A DNA stretch of 64,000 nt from Rufibacter latericius (lineage in GTDB: Bacteria; Bacteroidota; Bacteroidia; Cytophagales; Hymenobacteraceae): NCBI RefSeq assembly GCF_003721515.1, contig NZ_RJJD01000021.1:310001-374000 (forward strand). The letters are read 5' to 3'. This document shows positions 26,202 through 33,630 of the stretch, one piece after another; positions within the stretch are counted from its first letter, which is position 1; every line of letters begins with the position of its first letter. A model generated the notes under the pieces. It searched no databases, had not been told where the DNA came from, and saw only the letters and a program-made list of their open reading frames with translations. Made by a program: the position numbers and the translations under genes.

Positions 26202-26696
26202 TATTATGTAAATAGCTTCCTTGAACTATCGCTTCATCTTAAATGATTTAATAAATCTAACGCTCCTTTGAATGGCAACATGGAAGGGCGTTTTCTATTT
26301 ATGTGCATTGATAAAATAATTTAACAAATTAAATGATTAGATAAGGCTCAAACTTCAAGCAAATCTAATCCAATCCTACCCCATCTTCTCAGACTTCAAA
26401 GGTGTAATCACATAACTACAAACATCCACCTCGCCCTTTATATTGCTACACTTTACTTTGAATCCTCAACATCTAAGCTACATCTCATAGACAACACAAT
26501 ACAACATCAATTTAGAGCAATCACTCATTAATGCGCTATAGATAGCCAAGAAATAAATCAATCATTAGTTTATATTAACTTTTCTCTATTTAATTAATAA
26601 AAGCTTAAATATAAATAAATCAACATTGCTGATTTTATTAATTCATTGATTATTAGCACATTAACTATAAAATATAAATAAAAGCTAATTTCTTTC
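26202..26696. other. Non-coding stretch with repeat copy 3 and AT-rich palindromic words
   Basis: About 495 bp without a gene. It holds the inverted repeat at 26401-26451 and AT-rich words such as AAAATAATTTAACAAATTAA near 26312. Confidence 0.5.
26401..26451. repeat. Recurring GTGTAAC inverted repeat, copy 3
   Basis: Left arm GGTGTAATCACATAA (26401-26415), right arm TTTATATTGCTACAC (26437-26451), more diverged than the other copies but with the same layout and pyrimidine-rich loop. Confidence 0.6.
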
Positions 26697-26725
26697 TTTG
26701 ACTTGTAATAACAAGTTTAATTTTG
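26697..26725 (+). promoter_or_regulatory. Bacteroidota-type promoter with an ACTTGT operator in the spacer
   Basis: TTTG (26697-26700) and TAATTTTG (26718-26725) match the -33 and -7 boxes with a 17-nt spacer. The spacer is almost entirely filled by the perfect inverted repeat ACTTGT-AATA-ACAAGT (26701-26716). The ACTTGT half is shared with promoters at 12334-12360 and 16644-16670. Confidence 0.7.
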
Positions 26726-26758
26726 CATTGAAATTAAAACTTTAACACAACAAAGAAA

Positions 26759-27010
26759 ATGAATTTTAAACCTGAAACTCAACCCAGTATAACACATCAT
26801 GAGTGGTATACCTACATGCCAATTGACGTTCTTTATGAAGCACCTGATGGAACAATATATTCCTTCGAAACGGAGCCTGGACTAGACTTATTCGAATTAT
26901 ACAAGTCCTTTTTAGGCGATACATGTTGGAGCATTTCTCCAAAACAGCAGTACTACGAAAATCTAGAATTCACATTAGATTTCCCAAGAAAAGCACTGAG
27001 CCAAATCTAA
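26759..27010 (+). CDS. Small protein of unknown function upstream of the intact polymerase-like gene
   Basis: 83 residues, soluble, beginning 'MNFKPETQPSITHHEWYTYM'. It lies 34 bp after the predicted -7 box and is followed by a short hairpin before the next gene. No family recognised. As first gene under the ACTTGT operator it could be a regulator or partner of the polymerase-like protein. Confidence 0.55.
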   Translation: MNFKPETQPSITHHEWYTYMPIDVLYEAPDGTIYSFETEPGLDLFELYKSFLGDTCWSISPKQQYYENLEFTLDFPRKALSQI

Positions 27011-27024
27011 GACAATCATGGTGA

Positions 27025-27048
27025 AAAGGCCTTTTTACAAGGTCTTTT
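27025..27048 (+). terminator. Short hairpin between the small gene and the polymerase-like gene
   Basis: AAAGGCCTT (27025-27033) pairs with AAGGTCTTT (27039-27047), with one G-U pair and a 5-nt loop. It may partially end transcription of the upstream gene. Confidence 0.4.
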
Positions 27049-27100
27049 ACATTTCTTTACAATTTAACTATAACAACTATAATAATACATCTTAGAATAA

Positions 27101-28444
27101 ATGGAAAGCAAACAGTTCATGTTTGCCATAGAGGGTTTGGACATAGCCGCAATATTGGCAAATGAGGGGAAAAAGAAATTGTATATCAAAAAGCAAATAG
27201 ACAAATATCACTACTTTATCCACCATATCTTAGAAAAGACTAAATACAACCGGTTGAAGGAAGGGGCTTACGTTACGACCTCACATAAAATAATGGCTAA
27301 CCTGTGTGGTAACAGGTATATTCTGGAAATAAAAGCATTCCTGTTGAAATGGGGAATTGTTGAGGCAAATGGGAAATGGAAAAACGGGGAACAATGCCAA
27401 GGGTACCGACTAACTTCGCAATACAGAGACAAACGAATAGTTCAGGTAGAATACAGGAATGAAAACTTTCTAAATAAACTCAATAGTGAAAACAGAAAGA
27501 AGTTAAACGATTTAAACGGAATTAATAAATATCTATTGTTCCACCTGGGGGATTTAACGATAGACAGCGAGAGGGCCCTTCATTATTTGAATGAAAGGTG
27601 TGACCACATAATAAACAACTCCTCCCCCCTCCCCCTTTATGTAGTTACACCTTCTACCCAACATGAGTCAAGCCTAAAGGATGTAGGGTATTACTTACAG
27701 GCCATAAATGATTTCCAGATAGGCAATGTCCGTCTGAAGGAAGACAGGTATGGTAGAGTGCATAGTAATCTGACCAATTTACATTCCGAACTCAGGCAGT
27801 TCCTCTTTCACAGATACAGACCTATGGAAAGGCTTGTTAATATAGACATCGTGAACTCCCAACCATTCTTTCTGGCCTTCCTGTTATTGAAGCACTACAG
27901 GGCTCAGAACAGGAAAATGGAGGAGGACGTTGAGGCTTACGTCATGTTATGTGTTGAGGGAACAATCTACGAGCATTTCACCAAGTACAGCAACTTCAGC
28001 AGGGATGAGGTGAAGACACGTTTGCTAACCACCTTCTATAGCAGGAACACCGATAAACCAACTTCTTTTCAGAAGCTATTCGGGAAACTTTTCCCGAACG
28101 TTGATGATTATATCCGGTTCAAGAAGCAGGGTAATCACCGACATTTCTCTAGGCTCATGCAGAAAGAGGAAAGCTCAATGGTAATAGGGACTATCATTGG
28201 GAAGATTAGAGCCTACTATGGAACAGATGTTTTTGTGGCAACCATCCATGACAGCATCGTTTGCATGGAGTCAGACCAACCACTGATTGAGGGCATCATT
28301 GTGGAAGAGATTACCAACAAGTACAGCGTTGTTCCGGAATTTAAATCAGAGATTATATCTGAAGGTATTAAGGATAGGCACGAACATGAGAAGAAAAGAT
28401 ATATGCATCAGGTCAAATATGATGCATTGGGTAATGTTGCCTAA
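27101..28444 (+). CDS. Divergent A-family polymerase-like protein (apparently intact copy)
   Basis: 447 residues. An N-terminal winged-helix-like part (about residues 20-110, with 'SHKIMANLCGNRYILEIKAFL') and a linker precede the palm-like domain. Visible motifs are 'DRYGRVHSNLTNLHSELRQF' (about 215-234), motif A 'LVNIDIVNSQPFFLAF' (D249, N252, S253, Q254), motif B 'SRDEVKTRLLTTFYS' (R301, K305, Y313, S314), 'LMQKEESSMVIGTIIG' and motif C 'ATIHDSIVCME' (H383, D384, S385). The R-x3-K-x7-Y-x spacing and the H-D pair match DNA polymerase I motifs B and C. It is the only complete, unbroken copy in this element. A role in element replication is inferred. It could also be an RNA polymerase- or primase-like enzyme. 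Confidence 0.75.
   Translation: MESKQFMFAIEGLDIAAILANEGKKKLYIKKQIDKYHYFIHHILEKTKYNRLKEGAYVTTSHKIMANLCGNRYILEIKAFLLKWGIVEANGKWKNGEQCQGYRLTSQYRDKRIVQVEYRNENFLNKLNSENRKKLNDLNGINKYLLFHLGDLTIDSERALHYLNERCDHIINNSSPLPLYVVTPSTQHESSLKDVGYYLQAINDFQIGNVRLKEDRYGRVHSNLTNLHSELRQFLFHRYRPMERLVNIDIVNSQPFFLAFLLLKHYRAQNRKMEEDVEAYVMLCVEGTIYEHFTKYSNFSRDEVKTRLLTTFYSRNTDKPTSFQKLFGKLFPNVDDYIRFKKQGNHRHFSRLMQKEESSMVIGTIIGKIRAYYGTDVFVATIHDSIVCMESDQPLIEGIIVEEITNKYSVVPEFKSEIISEGIKDRHEHEKKRYMHQVKYDALGNVA
27597..27651. repeat. Recurring GTGTAAC inverted repeat, copy 4 (inside a coding sequence)
   Basis: Left arm GGTGTGACCACATAATAA (27597-27614) and right arm TTTATGTAGTTACACC (27636-27651) lie in frame within the linker between the winged-helix-like and palm-like parts of the polymerase-like gene (residues about 166-184). 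Conservation of the arms and the pyrimidine-rich loop inside a coding sequence suggests a function at DNA level. Confidence 0.75.
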
Positions 28445-28555
28445 ACTCATATGTGGATAAAAAATGCACCATTGTGGATAAATTTTTCACCCATTGATTC
28501 GTCCAAAATGCTCTACTGATTAGACCTCTACTGATTAGAACTTGACTTTAAAAAT

Positions 28556-28592
28556 AAAAAAGCCCTTCTAATATACTTAGAAGGGCTTTTTT
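28556..28592 (-). terminator. Terminator downstream of tRNA(CAU), supplied by the element
   Basis: AGCCCTTCTAA (28561-28571) pairs perfectly with TTAGAAGGGCT (28577-28587) and is flanked by A- and T-runs, so it can act in both directions. It restores a terminator for the tRNA after integration. Confidence 0.85.
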
Positions 28593-28604
28593 CATCCTTT
28601 TCAG

Positions 28605-28652
28605 TGATCTTCAATGTGGGCCCACTTGGAATCGAACCAAGCACCTACTGAT
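28605..28652 (-). repeat. Right attachment site copy (48-bp direct repeat)
   Basis: Identical to 2468-2515. It covers the T-arm and acceptor 3' strand of the intact tRNA gene and some downstream bases. The element's outer sequence thus rebuilds the tRNA 3' end. Confidence 0.9.
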
Positions 28653-28690
28653 TATGAGTCAGTTGCTCTAACCGAATGAGCTATAGGCCC
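28617..28690 (-). tRNA. tRNA with CAU anticodon (elongator Met or Ile2)
   Basis: The minus strand folds as a tRNA. Acceptor GGGCCTA pairs with TGGGCCC, a D-arm follows, the anticodon stem ACTGA/TCAGT has loop CTCATAA (anticodon CAT), and the T-arm is CTTGG-TTCGATT-CCAAG. CCA is not encoded. CAU can be methionine or, after lysidine modification, isoleucine, and I cannot decide between them. This gene is the integration target of the 26-kb element. Confidence 0.93.
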
Positions 28691-28763
28691 GGCCAAATCT
28701 TTGATTTGGGAGTGCAATTCTACAAATTTGTGTTTAAAACGCAAAACAAAGAACTCATTTATC

Positions 28764-29408
28764 GTGGACTTTTCTTCAATTAAAAATATCATCTTCGACT
28801 TGGGCGGAGTGATCATCAACATCGATTACGCAAAAGGGACGGATGCCCTTAAAGCCTATGGCAAAACTGGTTCTGAGGTAGATTTCAGCCAAAAGGCCCA
28901 GTCTGAGCTGTTTGATTTGTACGAGCGCGGAGACATCACCTCTGAGGAATTTCGGGAAGGGCTTCGGGCCGAATACTTCATTGAGGCTTCGGATGCGCAA
29001 ATAGATGAGGCCTGGAACAGTTTGTTGCTGGATATTCCCGCCGAGCGGATTGAACTGCTGCGCGAACTTGGAAAGCATTACAACTTGTACCTGCTCAGCA
29101 ACACCAATGCCATCCACATGCTGGCCTTTAATAAAATAATAGAGGACAACTTCGGAATACCAAGCCTGGATAGCCTCTTTGACAAAGCCTACTACTCGCA
29201 CCTGGTGAGAATGCGCAAACCGGGAGGTGAGGTCTTTGAGCACATTTTAGCGGAAAACGGCCTAAAACGCGAGGAGACCCTGTTCATTGATGACAGCATC
29301 CAGCACATTGAGGGAGCCCGACAAGTAGGTCTGCAAACCCTTCACCTGGCTCCTCCCCTCACCATTAACCAGGTGCTGAAAGAGGCTCTGCCGGCACATG
29401 GGGCGTAA
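28764..29408 (+). CDS. HAD-superfamily phosphatase/hydrolase
   Basis: About 214 residues from a GTG at 28764, which places the start just before the first HAD motif (an upstream ATG at 28701 is nearly in contact with the tRNA). Motif I is degenerate: 'IIFDLGGVIINID' has G in place of the second aspartate, as in the YihX/epoxide-hydrolase-like branch. Motif II 'YLLSNTNAIH', the lysine in 'MRKPGGEVFEHIL' and motif III 'LFIDDSIQHIEGARQVGL' are present. It is probably a sugar-phosphate phosphatase of the alpha-D-glucose-1-phosphate phosphatase type. It overlaps the following protease gene by 11 bp. Confidence 0.85.
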   Translation: MDFSSIKNIIFDLGGVIINIDYAKGTDALKAYGKTGSEVDFSQKAQSELFDLYERGDITSEEFREGLRAEYFIEASDAQIDEAWNSLLLDIPAERIELLRELGKHYNLYLLSNTNAIHMLAFNKIIEDNFGIPSLDSLFDKAYYSHLVRMRKPGGEVFEHILAENGLKREETLFIDDSIQHIEGARQVGLQTLHLAPPLTINQVLKEALPAHGA

Positions 29409-30522
29409 GCTGGCCCTGCACATTCTGCTTTTCTTGGTTACGCTGGCTACCACCACGCTGGCTGGGGCAGAATGGCGGTACGGACGGGCTTTCTTTTATG
29501 GTCCAGAGGGATTTATATGGCCCCCGGCCTTATCCTGGGCCCAGGTGGCGGGAGGCATGGCCTTTTCCTTTGCTTTCCTCGTTTTCCTTACGGCCCATGA
29601 ATTTGGCCACTACCTAACGGCCCGATTTTACCGGGTGCGGGTGACCCTTCCCTACTACATTCCTATCTGGCTGGGCGTGACCTTCGGGATTGGCACCATG
29701 GGTGCCTTCATCCGGATCAAAGAACGCATTTTCTCCCGTAAGGAATTCTTTGACATCGGGATAGCAGGTCCTTTGGCAGGGTTTGTGGTGGCGCTGGTGT
29801 TACTGGGTTACGGGTTCACGCACCTTCCTCCCCAAGAGTACATCTACTCCATTCATCCGGAGTACCGCGTCTGGGGGGCGAACTATGAAGCGCACGTGTA
29901 TTTCCGCCCAGATGACCTGGCTATTGGGAAGAATCTGCTTTTCTGGCTTTTTGAGAATCTGGTAGCCGATCCTGCTTTGCTGCCCAGCCGGTACGAAATC
30001 ACCCACTACCCTTTCCTGTTTGCGGGGTTCCTTTCCCTGTTCTTTACCGCGCTGAACCTGCTGCCCATTGGGCAGTTAGACGGCGGCCATATTCTGTACG
30101 GCATGATGGGCTATGAACGGTTCAACCGCTTGTCTCCGGTCCTTTACACCCTCTTTATCTTCTACGCAGGCCTAGGGTTGCTTTCGCTTGAAATCGACCC
30201 GGAGGAAGACTGGTGGAAATGGGCGGCCTACGCTTTTTACCTGGTCCTGGTGTTTCGGCCTTTGTTCCCCGAGGTGAAAAGAGGCCTTTTTCTAGCGGCA
30301 GGGGTTCTAAGTGCGCAGGTATTGGTACAGGTGGTGTGGCCCCAGGTGGAGGGTTATAACGGATGGCTGGTTTTCGGGTTGATTTTGTCCAGGGTGTTAG
30401 GCGTTTTCCATCCGCCCAGCCCCAATGAGGAGCCCTTAAGCAAAGGACGGATAGTGTTGGGGTGGCTGGCTTTGTTGGTGTTTGTCTTATGCTTTAGCCC
30501 TGCTCCTTTCATTGTGGATTGA
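29398..30522 (+). CDS. Site-2 protease family membrane metalloprotease (M50)
   Basis: 374 residues with at least seven hydrophobic segments. The zinc-binding H-E-x-x-H is seen in 'LTAHEFGHYLTARFYRV' (about residues 61-77). The third zinc ligand region is 'LNLLPIGQLDGGHILY' (about residues 218-233). This family cleaves membrane-spanning segments within the bilayer, often in signalling or membrane protein quality control. It overlaps the HAD gene and ends before a bidirectional terminator. Confidence 0.9.
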   Translation: MGRKLALHILLFLVTLATTTLAGAEWRYGRAFFYGPEGFIWPPALSWAQVAGGMAFSFAFLVFLTAHEFGHYLTARFYRVRVTLPYYIPIWLGVTFGIGTMGAFIRIKERIFSRKEFFDIGIAGPLAGFVVALVLLGYGFTHLPPQEYIYSIHPEYRVWGANYEAHVYFRPDDLAIGKNLLFWLFENLVADPALLPSRYEITHYPFLFAGFLSLFFTALNLLPIGQLDGGHILYGMMGYERFNRLSPVLYTLFIFYAGLGLLSLEIDPEEDWWKWAAYAFYLVLVFRPLFPEVKRGLFLAAGVLSAQVLVQVVWPQVEGYNGWLVFGLILSRVLGVFHPPSPNEEPLSKGRIVLGWLALLVFVLCFSPAPFIVD

Positions 30523-30610
30523 GACCTTTCTGTTTTCTGCGTGATTTCTATAAAAGGGGCAGAAAACACAAAAGCCCTCAATCATCCTAAAAATACATAC
30601 GTACAAACGA

Positions 30611-30673
30611 AAAGCACCATCCGGTTTTAAGGCTTCTTTTTCAAGAAAGCCCTAAAACCGGATGGTGCTTTTT
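30611..30673. terminator. Bidirectional terminator between convergent genes
   Basis: A 19-bp perfect stem (AAAGCACCATCCGGTTTTA at 30611-30629 with its complement at 30653-30671) with A-run and T-run edges. It serves the protease gene and the rhodanese gene. Confidence 0.9.
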
Positions 30674-30685
30674 AAGATAATGAAC

Positions 30686-30991
30686 CTAAGCTTCGTTGTA
30701 GGCCAGCATGCCGCCAACCACATTCCGGACGTTGGTAAAACCTTGTTGTTGCATGATGGCCTGGGCGGTGGCAGAGCGTTTGCCAGACCGGCAATGCACC
30801 AGAATCTCCTGGTCTTTATAATCTTCCAGCTCGTGCAGGCGCTCTGGCAAAGAACCAAGCGGAATCAATTTAGCACTGGCTATATTCTGCTCCTCGTGCT
30901 CCCAAGGCTCGCGTACATCCAGAATGATGGGGGTTTCATTGTTAGCGAGGCGTTGTTTCAGTTCTGCGGCGGTGATATCAGCAATGATCAT
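30686..30991 (-). CDS. Rhodanese-like domain protein
   Basis: 101 residues, a single rhodanese domain. It shows 'PIILDVREPWEHEEQNIASA' and the active-site loop 'LVHCRSGKRSATAQAIM' with the catalytic cysteine, then 'NVVGGMLAYNE'. Such proteins carry sulfur as a persulfide. Its ATG overlaps the stop of the upstream T9SS gene by 4 bp (ATGA), so translation is coupled. Confidence 0.93.
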   Translation of the reverse strand: MIIADITAAELKQRLANNETPIILDVREPWEHEEQNIASAKLIPLGSLPERLHELEDYKDQEILVHCRSGKRSATAQAIMQQQGFTNVRNVVGGMLAYNEA

Positions 30992-32823
30992 TTTTGATAA
31001 ATTAGTTTAGCGGTTCTAAGTTGGCTCCCTTTTTGGGCTTTTACAAAATAAATTCCGGCAGGCAGCCCGGGCGGCAAGACCATTCGTTGCCCCTTGGGTA
31101 CGTTCTTCCAGGATTTAAGTAGTTGTCCCGTGAGGGAATAAAGTTGCAATTGGTCTGAGGCCTGGTTCAGGTAAAAATCACCGGTTTCCGAAGGATTAGG
31201 ATACAGCAAGGCCTCTGAACTTACAAGGTCCCCCGGAGAAGCGGTGAGCGTACCCGTCATTACCGGCCGAATCAAAAGGGCACCCCCTAAATTAGGTACT
31301 GTTGCCCAGGCAGTAGCCCCATTCATCGCGAACAACTTTCCATCTGCGTTTTCATTCAAGTCGAATCCTACGTTCACGAAGGTTCCACTGGTTGGTTGCC
31401 GATACCCTACGTAAAAGCGGCCCTGCACTTCTAGCTGCCGTTCTAAAGTAATTTCAAGCCAATTGTTCAGACTGGTGAGGGCTGGTAGCACGAAACGTTG
31501 CTCATATACCGGCTGATCAGAAGGCTTCCCGTTGTTATCCGTCCAGAGGCGCAGGAACAACTCGGTGCCGGGGGTATTGGTGCCGGTGAAGAAAATCCGG
31601 ACGGCTTTGATCCGGTCGGGCTTGTTCAGGTCATATTGGTAGGCCAGTTGCACGGCTGTACCAGATGGGTAACTGAAACCCGTTTCGGCAGAGCCATCAT
31701 CATAGGCGTAAAAATCCAGGAGATCGGTTTGGCGCCGCAGAGTATCGTTGTAGCGGGTGTAGAAATTGGGCTCTTTGGTGTTCAGGAACAGCATCGTTTC
31801 CAGGGAGTAGCCTTGGTTCTGGCTAGCCAGGAAAGAACTAGAGGGCGCCGCCGCGATGGGAGTTTTGGTACCTGCGTTCATGGGAGCACTTCCCCGCAGG
31901 AAGGTATCTACAACCCCAGTGGTCAGGTTCCGGACGAGGGCCCGCCAGCTAAGGGCCGCCGGCACATTGCTCAGGTTCACCATTTCAGAACCAACCTCGG
32001 GCCGGGTCTCCCCTACCGGATTCTCCAGGAATTGCCAGATGGGCATGGCGGTGTAGCGTTGCAGCAAAGAGGGAATCCGCTGGGTTAAGGTCACATCAAA
32101 GGTCTGCAGTTGACCCATCAGGCGGTTACTATCCAGGTACACGTAGTCTACGTGCCAGACATCCCGCAAACCACTCAGGCGGCCGCTGCTCACCCACCTG
32201 AATTGAAACCCGTTGTAGAGGTACCGGCTCTCCCGAAAGGCCACCATCACTGGTGCAAAATCGGTGGAGCGGCCATTGCCTTTTTGGGTCCAGACGGAGG
32301 TCCAGGTGCCGTTGGCTTCTTTGAACTCCAGTTGCAGGGAAAAAAGGCTAGAACTGGAAAAATCTGGGGCATCCAGCAAGCCGCCTGACTGCCAGTAAAA
32401 GCTCAGGTACACCGAATCCTGAATCTGAAGGCTGCCCAGGTCCAATGGTTTAGAAGTGAGCGTATCGGTGGGGCCCACGCCGGTAGAGGTGCCGTAGGGC
32501 TGTCCATCAGCTTTCAGGCCGTCAAAGGTGGCGGCGAAAATAGAGGGCGAGTTGGCGGAGTACCTGTTGGTGACCGATACCCCGCCGCGGGATACCCAAC
32601 GCGCCGGATCTGGATTGCCCTCACTCTTGGCAAAATCGTCCAAAAACGGCAGGGAAAGGGTATCTCCGGAGGCCAGAGGTTGCGGCGTTGAACCGGGTTT
32701 GCTGGGATAGGCAGGAACAGAAATAGCCTGCGGAGGCAGGCTATTCAGTGGAGTTAACACCTGTGCGCGGGCGGTGCCGCCACCTAAGATTAAAATCAGA
32801 AAGATGGTCAGTACCTGGCGCAT
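30988..32823 (-). CDS. Secreted protein with type IX secretion sorting domain
   Basis: 611 residues. A signal peptide (about residues 1-20) directs Sec export. The C-terminal 75 residues form a type A T9SS sorting domain ('LYPNPSETGDFYLNQ', 'LQLYSLTGQLLKSW', 'GLPAGIYFVKAQ'), recognised by the type IX translocon for release or surface anchoring. The body is beta-rich with 'LPFLDDFAKSEGNPDPARWV' near the start, as in surface proteins of gliding Bacteroidota. The exact role is unknown. It follows the PASTA gene by 9 bp within the ddl operon. Confidence 0.88.
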   Translation of the reverse strand: MRQVLTIFLILILGGGTARAQVLTPLNSLPPQAISVPAYPSKPGSTPQPLASGDTLSLPFLDDFAKSEGNPDPARWVSRGGVSVTNRYSANSPSIFAATFDGLKADGQPYGTSTGVGPTDTLTSKPLDLGSLQIQDSVYLSFYWQSGGLLDAPDFSSSSLFSLQLEFKEANGTWTSVWTQKGNGRSTDFAPVMVAFRESRYLYNGFQFRWVSSGRLSGLRDVWHVDYVYLDSNRLMGQLQTFDVTLTQRIPSLLQRYTAMPIWQFLENPVGETRPEVGSEMVNLSNVPAALSWRALVRNLTTGVVDTFLRGSAPMNAGTKTPIAAAPSSSFLASQNQGYSLETMLFLNTKEPNFYTRYNDTLRRQTDLLDFYAYDDGSAETGFSYPSGTAVQLAYQYDLNKPDRIKAVRIFFTGTNTPGTELFLRLWTDNNGKPSDQPVYEQRFVLPALTSLNNWLEITLERQLEVQGRFYVGYRQPTSGTFVNVGFDLNENADGKLFAMNGATAWATVPNLGGALLIRPVMTGTLTASPGDLVSSEALLYPNPSETGDFYLNQASDQLQLYSLTGQLLKSWKNVPKGQRMVLPPGLPAGIYFVKAQKGSQLRTAKLIYQK

Positions 32824-32832
32824 AAAGTTGTG

Positions 32833-33627
32833 TTATTGAATGGGCGTAATCGGTTGAGGTCCGGCCACCCAGAGGTCTATTAATTCTCCGGTCCTGATCT
32901 TGGTTTTGACACTGTCTCCTGAGATCGGACGCTGTTTCAGTACAATTCCGTCTACTTCTCCGTTAGGGGCCGCCATGTAAATAACGGTTCCAATCTGTAA
33001 ACCTTGTCCGGTCACCACCATGGTAGCTTCGTCAATGGGCATGCCCACCAGTTCAGGCACTTCCAATTCAGTGTTTCCGAGGCCATTTCCTACTTCCAGG
33101 TCAATACGGGAGCCTTTGGCCACAGGTTCACCGGGTTTGATCTCACGTCCGTTCACAAACTGGCGCAGGATGGAGTTCTCGGCCAAATCTGGCACGTACT
33201 TGATATCGCCCAGGTTCAGGTCATAGCTCTTCAGGATCATCTCCGCGTTTTTCACCGATCCGTCAATCAGCTTGGGCATCTTGATGAGCGGCGGGTTCTT
33301 CATGTTGATGCTCACGTAAATCTTGCGGCCTTCCTTCACTTTCTCGCCCGCCTTCGGCTCCTGGGTGATCACGGTAAACGGTTGTTTGCCCTGCTCATAG
33401 GTAGAGTCGCTCACGTAAAAGCGCAGATCTTTGTCTGCCAGGAAATCTTCCAGTTCATCCACAGACATACCGGCCAGGTTAGGCACCGAGATGGTTTCGC
33501 CGTGGTTGGTGGTGCTGGGCAGGTACACAAAGAAAAACAAAAACAACAGCAAGAACACAATAGCCGCCATAATGGCCAGGTGCTTGAACACATCGCCCAA
33601 CGTCTGGGCTTTCAGAAAACCACTCAT
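32833..33627 (-). CDS. PASTA-domain membrane protein
   Basis: 264 residues with one membrane helix near the N-terminus ('LAIMAAIVFLLLFLFFFVYL', about residues 17-36) followed by three PASTA repeats in the periplasm. These are starting 'ISVPNLAGMSVDELEDFLAD', 'IKMPKLIDGSVKNAEMIL' and 'LEVPELVGMPIDEATMVV'. PASTA domains bind uncrosslinked peptidoglycan in other bacteria. There is no kinase domain. Its place 3 bp after the ligase gene fits a cell-wall role. Confidence 0.9.
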   Translation of the reverse strand: MSGFLKAQTLGDVFKHLAIMAAIVFLLLFLFFFVYLPSTTNHGETISVPNLAGMSVDELEDFLADKDLRFYVSDSTYEQGKQPFTVITQEPKAGEKVKEGRKIYVSINMKNPPLIKMPKLIDGSVKNAEMILKSYDLNLGDIKYVPDLAENSILRQFVNGREIKPGEPVAKGSRIDLEVGNGLGNTELEVPELVGMPIDEATMVVTGQGLQIGTVIYMAAPNGEVDGIVLKQRPISGDSVKTKIRTGELIDLWVAGPQPITPIQ

Positions 33628-33630
33628 GAA

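Larger units (their letters stand above)
2468..28652. mobile_element. Integrative element of about 26 kb inserted in a tRNA(CAU) gene
   Basis: The segment is bounded by perfect 48-bp direct repeats, one inside the intact tRNA gene at the right end. It carries a tyrosine integrase at the left end and is clearly more AT-rich than both flanks. Contents are the integrase, four polymerase-like loci, two paralogous 155/153-residue proteins, secreted proteins, a CoiA-like nuclease, an integron-like cassette stretch, lipoproteins, a likely defence cluster and many unknown genes. No relaxase, coupling protein or type IV secretion gene was recognised. It therefore looks like a mobilisable or helper-dependent integrative element, or an island that has lost transfer genes. 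Both boundaries are read directly from the sequence. Confidence 0.88.

Noticed and set aside
2468-28652. Relaxase or conjugation genes in the first element
   Set aside because: I looked for HUH motifs, MobA/TraG-like and VirB-like proteins and found none.
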